Assembly: GCA_027031685.1 (NCBI GenBank)
Contig: JALVPS010000143.1
Location: 1 to 6,002, forward strand
Direction of reading: 5' to 3'
DNA length: 6,002 nucleotides
Origin: Gammaproteobacteria bacterium
GTDB taxonomy: Bacteria > Pseudomonadota > Gammaproteobacteria > UWMA-0217
Below, piece after piece: positions 1 to 4,489 of this stretch. The number at the start of each line of letters is the position of its first letter. Positions within the stretch are counted from its first letter, which is position 1. The translations under genes and the position numbers were made by a program. The notes under the pieces are model-generated. The model did not search any database. It was not told where the DNA came from and saw only the letters and a list, made by a program, of their open reading frames with translations.

Positions 1-1023
1 CTGCATCGCGCCCGGCAGCGCGTGTCGGAGGTGATGGTGCGGATCCAGGAGGCAGCGCGCCGCGTGGATGGCACCGCCCATGCCATCGCCGACTCCGGCA
101 CCAGGCTCGAGGAACGCACCCTGGAGGCGGCCAGCAGTCTGGAGGAGACCGCCGCCAGCATGACGGAGATCAACACCACCGTGCAGCTCAACTCGAAGCA
201 TGCCGAGCAAGCCAGCGCCCTGGCGCAGACGGCTCGCAAGCGGGCCGAGTCCGGTGGCGAGGCGGTGACAAAGCTCGCTCGCGCCATGATGGAGATCGAT
301 ATGTCCAGTGAAAAGATCAAGGACATCATCTCGGTCATCGACGAGATCGCCTTCCAGACCAATCTGCTGGCCCTCAATGCCGCCGTGGAGGCAGCGCGTG
401 CCGGAGAGCACGGCAAGGGCTTTGCCGTGGTGGCCAACGAGGTGCGCAATCTGGCGCAGCGTTCGGCCAATGCCGCGCAGGAGATCAAGGACATCATCGA
501 GGAGGAGGCCAGTCGCACCGACGAGGGCCTGAAGCGTGCCGAGGAGGCCCAGGCCGGGCTCCAGGCCATCATCGAGTCGATCAAGCAGGTCTCGGACGTG
601 GTGGCCGGCATTGCCAGTGCCAGCGAGCAACAGGCGGCCGGCGTGGAGCAGATCAACCAGGCCATCGTGCTGTTGGACAATGCCACCCAGGCCAACACAG
701 AGCTGGTGGATCAGGTGGCCGAACAGAGCCGTCGCCTGCAGAGCCAGGCCGGCGGGCTGATGGAGGTGGTGGGCTTTTTCCGCCTCGAGGGCGAACGGCG
801 TGGCGCCGGGCCGCGGCGGGCGCCGGATCGTGCCGCCCTGGCCAAGGGGGAGCGGGGCGAGGCCCGCCCCCGTGCGCAGGGCGGCTACCGGGGGCCGGAG
901 CGGCGCAAGGCAGGCCGCCCCTGGAGCGGTCGCCAGGCCGAGGATCAGGTCGGTGGCCAGACCGCCGCCCGGCGGCCCAGGGTGGCCGCCAAGGGGGGCG
1001 AGGACGCCTGGGAGTCGTTCTGA
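1..1023 (+). CDS. Methyl-accepting chemotaxis protein, C-terminal signalling domain (5' partial)
   Basis: This is the cytoplasmic signalling part of a chemoreceptor, which controls CheA through CheW. The frame is open from base 1, so the sensor, membrane and HAMP regions lie off the left edge. The GTG at 22 is internal, and residues below are counted from it. A first methylation-type segment (EETAAS at 41-46) leads into the conserved hairpin tip (about 107-145, including EIAFQTN and GFAVVANEVRNLAQRS). The return helix has a second methylation-type segment (SEQQAAG, 201-207) and ends at FFRL (252-255). Compared from memory with E. coli Tsr, both arms match in length without gaps, which indicates class 36H. 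A 73-residue Gly/Ala/Pro/Arg-rich tail follows, with 16 Arg, 3 Lys and 10 acidic residues. The last five residues, AWESF, fit the x-W-x-x-F docking motif for CheR/CheB (NWETF in E. coli). The ligand cannot be inferred. Confidence 0.96.
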   Translation: MHRARQRVSEVMVRIQEAARRVDGTAHAIADSGTRLEERTLEAASSLEETAASMTEINTTVQLNSKHAEQASALAQTARKRAESGGEAVTKLARAMMEIDMSSEKIKDIISVIDEIAFQTNLLALNAAVEAARAGEHGKGFAVVANEVRNLAQRSANAAQEIKDIIEEEASRTDEGLKRAEEAQAGLQAIIESIKQVSDVVAGIASASEQQAAGVEQINQAIVLLDNATQANTELVDQVAEQSRRLQSQAGGLMEVVGFFRLEGERRGAGPRRAPDRAALAKGERGEARPRAQGGYRGPERRKAGRPWSGRQAEDQVGGQTAARRPRVAAKGGEDAWESF

Positions 1024-1024
1024 G

Positions 1025-1405
1025 TCAGTCGGCGCGGGCGGTCCACAGCGACACGGCCAGGGCGCCCCAGCCGAGCAGGAAGGCCAGCCCCCCCAGGGGC
1101 GTGATCAGGCCCAGCCGGGGAATGCCGGTGAGCGCCAGGGCATACAGGCTGCCGGAGAACAGGGCGATGCCAGTCGCGAACAGCCCGGCGGCCAGGCGCA
1201 GCCCGCGGCGGGGCCCCAGCGGCCCCGCCAGCAGGGCGGTCAGGATGAGCGCCAGGGCATGGTAGAACTGGTATCGGGCGCCGGTGCGGAACACGGCCAG
1301 CATCGCGACGTCCAGTGCCCCGCGCAGGCCGTGGGCGGCAAAGGCCCCGGCGGCCACCGCCAGGCCCGCCAGCACGGCGCCCAGCGCCGCCGTCCTGTGC
1401 ATCAT
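1025..1405 (-). CDS. DUF423/YgdD-family small inner-membrane protein
   Basis: A 126-residue integral membrane protein of the DUF423 family (E. coli YgdD; distantly TMEM256). The biochemical function of the family is unknown. Four hydrophobic segments are visible at about residues 7-24, 47-62, 69-91 and 99-121. Family hallmarks are present: GAFAAHGL near the first segment, YQFYHALAL at the start of the second, LFSGSLYAL at the end of the third, and GLITPLGG leading into the fourth. The length is typical, so the gene looks complete. The ATG at 1405 overlaps the antiporter stop as ATGA, and a GAGGAG Shine-Dalgarno sits 8 nt upstream inside the antiporter gene, so the two are probably co-transcribed and translationally coupled. 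A second ATG follows immediately at 1402 and could also serve. The stop faces the chemoreceptor stop across a single base. Confidence 0.93.
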   Translation of the reverse strand: MMHRTAALGAVLAGLAVAAGAFAAHGLRGALDVAMLAVFRTGARYQFYHALALILTALLAGPLGPRRGLRLAAGLFATGIALFSGSLYALALTGIPRLGLITPLGGLAFLLGWGALAVSLWTARAD

Positions 1406-3246
1406 CTCGCTTTCTCCTCGTTGGGGGGGCGCGCCTCGCTGTCCGTCCCCGACACGGCTTCCACCAGGCCGATCACCTTCCAGCCCGGCCCCGCCTTGGG
1501 CGTGTCGTCCACGCTGAAGATGCGCAGCCGCCCCTTGGGGGTGATGGCGAACATCGGGATCACCCGCTGCTGGCGGGAGGCTAGATAGCCTTCCAGGGTG
1601 AAGCTGTCGGTGAGGGGGGTGACCTTGATCTCGGCCCCCTGGGCCAGGAGCGAGGCCAGCCGCTTCCAGGTGGCGTCGGCGCGGAACAGCAGGTGGCCAC
1701 GCGTCTCCAGGGTTGCCACGCGCCGCTCGGCATCGCCGTTCTGGGGCGGCGGCAGGGTGTAGATGTTATGGCGCCCGAACTCGTGCCGGTACCGCAGGGC
1801 GGCCAGTACATTGAGGTGGTCATTCTGCGACAGGCCCAACATGTAGCCGAAGCCCACCAGGTTGAGATGGCGGTCGGCGATCTCGGAGATGGCCTGGCCG
1901 TAGAAGACGGGCAGCCCGGCCATGCGCGCATCGCGGATGTTGGGCCAGTGGTTGTCGGTGAGCATCACGGGAAAACCCTGTTCCTGCAACACCAGCCCGA
2001 TGGCCCGCGCCACCTGGTTGGCACCGATGATGAGCAGCCCGCGGGGCTCTGGTTCGGCCACACCCAGCCAGTGGGCCAGGGGACGGGCCGTGGCGCTCTG
2101 TAGCAGCACGGTGGTGATGATCACGAAGAAGGTGAGGGACACCAGCAGCGGCGCCTGGGCGTAGCCGGCCTGCTCCAGGCGCAGGGCGAACAGGGCCGAG
2201 ACGGCGGCGGCGATGATGCCGCGCGGGGCGATCCACGCCAGCAGGGCCCGCTCCCGCCAGTTCAGGCTGGAGCCGAAGGTGGACACCAGCACGTCCAGCG
2301 GCCGCGCCACGAACTGGATGACCGCGAACAGGGCCAGGGCCGGCGGCCCCAGTACCGCCAGCTGGGCCGGCTCCAGGCGCGCGGCGAGGATGATGAACAG
2401 CCCGGAGATGAGCAGGACGCTCAGACTCTCCTTGAAGTCCAGGATCTCCTCCACCGGCACCTGCTTCATGTTGGCCAGCCACATGCCCATGACCGTCACC
2501 GCCAGCAGCCCCGACTCGGCCTGCACCAGATTGGCGGCGGTGAACACCCCGAACACCGCCGTCAGCGTCACCACATTGGTCAGGTACTCCGGCACCCAGA
2601 CCCGGCGCAGGGCCAGCCCCAGGCCGTGGCCGGCGGCGGCGCCCAGCAGGCCGCCCACCGCCAGGGTGCGGCCGAAACCGGCCAGCACGTGTTGCCAGGC
2701 GCCGGCGCCGGTCGCGCTGGCCAGGATGAACTCGAACACCAGCACCGCCAGCAGCGCCCCCAGCGGGTCGATGACGATGCCCTCCCAGCGCAGCACATTG
2801 GCCACTCGCGCCGTGGGTCGCACCGTGCGCAGCATGGGCACGATCACGGTGGGGCCCGTGACCACCACCAGCGCCCCGAACAGCAGCGCCAGCGGCCACA
2901 CCAGACCCAGCAGCCAGTGGGCGGCCACGGCGATCACCCCCCAGGTGAGCAGCGCGCCGATGCTGACCAGGTTGCGCACCACCGACTCCAGCCCGCGGAT
3001 CTGGCGCAGCTGCAGGGTGAGGCTGCCCTCGAACAGGATCACCGCCACCGCCAGCGAGACGATGGGAAACAGCAGCTCACCGAACAGCGCGTCCGGACGC
3101 AGCCAGCCGGTGACCGGCCCCAGCAGCAGGCCGACCAGCAGCAGAAACAGAATGGCCGGCAGCTTGACCAGCCAGGCCAGCCACTGGGCCAGACTGCCCA
3201 GCACGCCGATCAGCGTGAGGGAAAGCAGGATGTGCGCGTGTTCCAT
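1402..3246 (-). CDS. CPA1-type cation:proton antiporter with cytoplasmic TrkA-N (RCK) domain
   Basis: A 614-residue Na+(K+)/H+ antiporter of the inner membrane. Residues 1 to about 397 form a multi-spanning exchanger domain. It contains KLPAIL and GPVTGWL near the start, ILFEGSLTL, TGPT (131-134), WEGIVIDPLGA with membrane Glu155 and Asp160, a TM segment ending in ARP (314-316), and APRG (340-343) with the Arg typical of late CPA1 helices. A TrkA-N/RCK-like Rossmann domain follows at about 402-498. Its dinucleotide loop reads GANQVA rather than GxGxxG, with an acidic residue after the second strand (LTD, Asp431). The tail (about 515-595) resembles an RCK_C-type domain. The open frame extends to an ATG at 3327, but the extra 27 residues are Arg-rich. 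The ATG at 3246 begins directly before the first TM segment and fits the family, although its Shine-Dalgarno is weak. Ion specificity cannot be read from sequence; pH or osmotic homeostasis is the likely role. Confidence 0.92.
   Translation of the reverse strand: MEHAHILLSLTLIGVLGSLAQWLAWLVKLPAILFLLLVGLLLGPVTGWLRPDALFGELLFPIVSLAVAVILFEGSLTLQLRQIRGLESVVRNLVSIGALLTWGVIAVAAHWLLGLVWPLALLFGALVVVTGPTVIVPMLRTVRPTARVANVLRWEGIVIDPLGALLAVLVFEFILASATGAGAWQHVLAGFGRTLAVGGLLGAAAGHGLGLALRRVWVPEYLTNVVTLTAVFGVFTAANLVQAESGLLAVTVMGMWLANMKQVPVEEILDFKESLSVLLISGLFIILAARLEPAQLAVLGPPALALFAVIQFVARPLDVLVSTFGSSLNWRERALLAWIAPRGIIAAAVSALFALRLEQAGYAQAPLLVSLTFFVIITTVLLQSATARPLAHWLGVAEPEPRGLLIIGANQVARAIGLVLQEQGFPVMLTDNHWPNIRDARMAGLPVFYGQAISEIADRHLNLVGFGYMLGLSQNDHLNVLAALRYRHEFGRHNIYTLPPPQNGDAERRVATLETRGHLLFRADATWKRLASLLAQGAEIKVTPLTDSFTLEGYLASRQQRVIPMFAITPKGRLRIFSVDDTPKAGPGWKVIGLVEAVSGTDSEARPPNEEKAR
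1414..1419 (-). promoter_or_regulatory. Shine-Dalgarno for the DUF423 gene inside the antiporter 3' end
   Basis: On the minus strand this reads GAGGAG, 8 nt before the ATG at 1405. It lies within the last codons of the antiporter gene, whose TGA overlaps the ATG as ATGA. The arrangement is typical of translationally coupled genes and supports the chosen start. Confidence 0.75.
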
Positions 3247-3343
3247 GCCCGATCGCCGCCAGGAAGGAAGCGCGATGATAGCCCGGATTGGCGACCGGCG
3301 GGGGAAGCACGGCAACAGAGCAGCCACGCCACCCCCGCCAACC

Positions 3344-3376
3344 CCGTAGGTCGGCCAAAGCGAAGCGTGCCCGACA
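3344..3376 (+). repeat. REP-like unit 1 (GTAG head plus imperfect palindrome)
   Basis: A 33-bp unit with a GTAG tetranucleotide at 3346-3349, followed by imperfect arms GTCGGCC and GCCCGAC (one mismatched pair) around an AAAGCGAAGCGT-type loop. It differs from the unit at 3501-3533 at two positions only. A GTAG head with a short hairpin is the known architecture of REP elements linked to RAYT (TnpA_REP) transposases. No such transposase is in the window. Confidence 0.8.
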
Positions 3377-3417
3377 ACCCCGCTTCACCGCCGCCGCGCC
3401 TGGGGTATGGCGCGGCC

Positions 3418-3454
3418 CCCTCACCCCAACCCTCTCCCCCGGCGGGGGAGAGGG
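3418..3454 (+). repeat. C-tract/G-tract hairpin repeat, copy 1
   Basis: A leader CCCTCACCCCAA (3418-3429) is followed by an 11-bp perfect inverted repeat, CCCTCTCCCCC (3430-3440) and GGGGGAGAGGG (3444-3454), with a 3-nt GGC loop. Elements of this form are scattered in intergenic DNA of many high-GC Proteobacteria. A T-tract is absent on both strands, so it is not a classical intrinsic terminator. Other units lie at 3619-3644 (degenerate) and 5962-6002 (inverted). Confidence 0.82.
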
Positions 3455-3500
3455 AGCAATGACGGAAGCGCTGCAGCTTGCATCCTACTTCCCGACGCCC

Positions 3501-3533
3501 CCGTAGGTCGGGCAAAGCGCAGCGTGCCCGACA
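3501..3533 (+). repeat. REP-like unit 2 (GTAG head plus perfect palindrome)
   Basis: The head GTAG is at 3503-3506. The arms GTCGGGCA (3507-3514) and TGCCCGAC (3525-3532) are a perfect 8-bp inverted repeat around a 10-nt loop. It matches unit 1 at 31 of 33 positions. It lies 12 bases from an oppositely oriented unit, so the two form a REPIN/BIME-like pair. Confidence 0.82.
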
Positions 3534-3545
3534 AAATGGCGGGAA

Positions 3546-3585
3546 TGTTGGGCACGGCGCTGGTGCGCCTTTGCTCAACCTACGG
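3546..3585 (-). repeat. REP-like unit 3 (inverted, divergent)
   Basis: Read on the minus strand, this unit starts with the same CCGTAGGT head and has arms that pair over 3547-3553 (GTTGGGC) and 3573-3579 (GCTCAAC) with one G-T mismatch. The loop is longer than in units 1 and 2, and several positions differ. Its orientation opposite to unit 2 gives the head-out inverted arrangement seen in REP doublets. Confidence 0.68.
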
Positions 3586-3618
3586 CGCTTGACGACGTGG
3601 CCTGGGCGTTGGACCGCC

Positions 3619-3644
3619 CCCTCACCCCGGTGGGAGAGAGGGGG
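3619..3644 (+). repeat. C-tract/G-tract hairpin repeat, copy 2 (left arm missing)
   Basis: The leader CCCTCACCCC is intact at 3619-3628, but the C-rich left arm is gone and the sequence runs straight into a G-rich right arm (TGGGAGAGAGGGG, 3631-3643). This is best explained as an internally deleted unit of the family seen at 3418-3454. The 3' end of the frameshifted small gene approaches this repeat. Confidence 0.6.
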
Positions 3645-3647
3645 CCA

Positions 3648-3875
3648 TCACCCCGCCGGAGGGGATGGCTCAATGCGTGGACAGTGAACGCGGCAGCGGC
3701 CGGCCCAGGGCCTTGCCGGACAGGGGACGCCCGCCGCCGCCGTTGCCGGTGAGTAGCCGCAGCCGGTGGTGCCGGCGTTGAACTGGCTGCCGGCGGGGAC
3801 GGGGCAGGGGGGTTCGGCCAGGGCGGTGCCGACGGCGAGCAGGGCGCCGAGCACGAGGACGGTGCGCAGGATCAT
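3648..3875 (-). pseudogene. Frameshifted second copy of small secreted Cys-containing protein
   Basis: The open frame codes 75 residues from an ATG at 3875, with a strong GAGGAG Shine-Dalgarno 6 nt upstream (3882-3887). The first 41 residues, including the signal peptide MILRTVLVLGALLAVGTALA, match the neighbouring gene at 4055-4372 without gaps (24 of 41 identical by hand count), ending in GCGY. After that the frame departs. The homologous C-terminus reads GRPLSGKALG in the next frame and reaches a TGA at 3670-3672, 20 residues after GRPL begins, as in the paralogue. ATG-to-stop distances are 203 and 315 nt, a net loss of 112 nt, which is not a multiple of three. The junction is near 3750. 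Only Cys24 and Cys39 of the paralogue's six cysteines remain in place. The 34 residues after the junction are probably not ancestral. Expression of a short exported peptide remains possible. Confidence 0.75.
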
Positions 3876-4024
3876 GGGGCTCTCCTCTGGTGGTTGTGGT
3901 GGTGGGCGGGTGGTTGCCCGCTCGGGGCGAATATGCCGCAGCCGAATCGGCGGCGGGGGGAGAGGGGCCACAATGTTTACGATTGGAGCCGTGGGGCCGG
4001 CGATGGGGTGGGACCGAAGGTGGC

Positions 4025-4043
4025 GTGGGGCGGAGCGCCCCAC
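4025..4043 (-). terminator. Strong GC hairpin after the small secreted gene (possible terminator)
   Basis: GTGGGGCG (4025-4032) and CGCCCCAC (4036-4043) form a perfect 8-bp stem with a 3-nt loop. It starts 11 nt past the stop of the minus-strand gene ending at 4055. No T-tract follows on the minus strand, so it may act as a weak terminator, as an mRNA 3'-end stabiliser, or be just a palindrome. Confidence 0.4.
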
Positions 4044-4054
4044 ACCGGGCAGGA

Positions 4055-4372
4055 TCAGCGCAAGGCGCGGGTGGCGGGGATGGCCGCGCCGATGGCCTTG
4101 CCGGTCAATGGACGGCCGCTCACGGGCGCGCCGGTGGCGGTGAAGTCCACGACCTTGCCGGCCTGGGCGCCGGCGGCGCAATCGACGCGGTAGCCGCCGT
4201 CGGCCGGTTCCACATTGGCGTCGCCGCCGGCCGCCTCGCAGCCCTGGCAGTAGCCGCAGCCGGCGCTGCCGTATCTGAAGGACTCGCAGCCGGGCACGTT
4301 GCAGGAGCGTTCGGCCTGGGCGGCGGAGGCGGCGAGCAGGGCGCCGAGCATGAGGGCAGTCCGTAGGATCAT
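4055..4372 (-). CDS. Small secreted cysteine-rich protein of unknown family
   Basis: 105 residues; I do not recognise the family. The N-terminus is a clear Sec signal peptide: MILRT, a hydrophobic core to about residue 18, and a likely cleavage after AQA (residue 20). The mature protein is about 85 residues with six cysteines at 24, 29, 39, 42, 45 and 65. They include a CGYCQGC cluster (39-45), which suggests disulphides or metal binding in the periplasm or outside the cell. The C-terminal part is free of Cys and has VSGRPLTGKAIG (84-95). The ATG at 4372 was chosen over an in-frame ATG at 4435 because it begins the signal peptide and has an AAGGA Shine-Dalgarno 7 nt upstream. A decayed tandem copy follows 179 bases downstream (3648-3875). 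The preceding Lhr gene ends 117 bases upstream, so separate or read-through expression are both possible. Confidence 0.82.
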   Translation of the reverse strand: MILRTALMLGALLAASAAQAERSCNVPGCESFRYGSAGCGYCQGCEAAGGDANVEPADGGYRVDCAAGAQAGKVVDFTATGAPVSGRPLTGKAIGAAIPATRALR

Positions 4373-4379
4373 GATGTTT

Positions 4380-4384
4380 TCCTT
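4380..4384 (-). promoter_or_regulatory. Shine-Dalgarno deciding the start of the small secreted gene
   Basis: On the minus strand this reads AAGGA in an A-rich context, 7 nt before the ATG at 4372. It favours that start over the in-frame ATG at 4435, which would add 21 hydrophilic residues before the signal peptide. Confidence 0.7.
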
Positions 4385-4489
4385 TTTGTCGAGTGGATTG
4401 ATGGCCCGGCCCGAGCGGCCAGACGCGGGTACCATGACGCATATCGCCCGGCGGAACCGGGACGTGGGTGGGGTTTTCGGCCGGGCGTC

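Larger units (their letters stand above)
3247..3647. other. Gene-free interval rich in palindromic repeats
   Basis: About 400 bases between the antiporter start and the end of the decayed small secreted gene, both on the minus strand. I see no credible coding region. Open frames here run through the repeats or are shadows. The interval holds three GTAG-headed REP-like units and two units of a C-tract/G-tract hairpin repeat, listed separately. The antiporter promoter must lie in or upstream of this interval. A minus-strand TATCAT (3275-3280) could be a -10 element, but no -35 is found at proper spacing. Confidence 0.7.

Noticed and set aside
800..1588. Plus-strand open frame of 262 codons across the chemoreceptor tail and DUF423 gene
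   Set aside because: It overlaps two convincing genes in a different frame or strand, and its translation is low-complexity without recognisable motifs.
1820..2899. Second minus-strand frame of 359 codons inside the antiporter
   Set aside because: Ala/Gly/Arg-rich shadow in an alternative frame of the same strand, without family signatures.
3275..3280. Minus-strand TATCAT as the antiporter promoter -10
   Set aside because: The best -35-like sequence (TTGCCG, complement of 3310-3315) is 29 bases away, which is too far. The hexamer alone is not enough to call a promoter.
3247..3327. N-terminal extension of the antiporter to the ATG at 3327
   Set aside because: The 27 extra residues are Arg-rich and precede a start that sits immediately before the first TM segment, where family members usually begin.
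2213..3462. Long plus-strand open frames opposite the antiporter (2213-3349 and 2626-3462)
   Set aside because: They are antisense to a clearly recognised membrane protein, with Ser/Arg/Thr- or Gln/His/Gly-rich translations that show no domain. This is the expected result of high-GC codon use.
3344..3585. Repeats read as a possible CRISPR array
   Set aside because: There are only three units, one inverted, with irregular spacing (about 124 and 12 bases) and no cas genes. The REP-like explanation fits better.
4445..4487. CGCCCGG...CCGGGCG inverted repeat as an Lhr terminator
   Set aside because: The arms are only 7 bp with a loop of 29 bases and no T-tract; this is easily chance in DNA of this composition.
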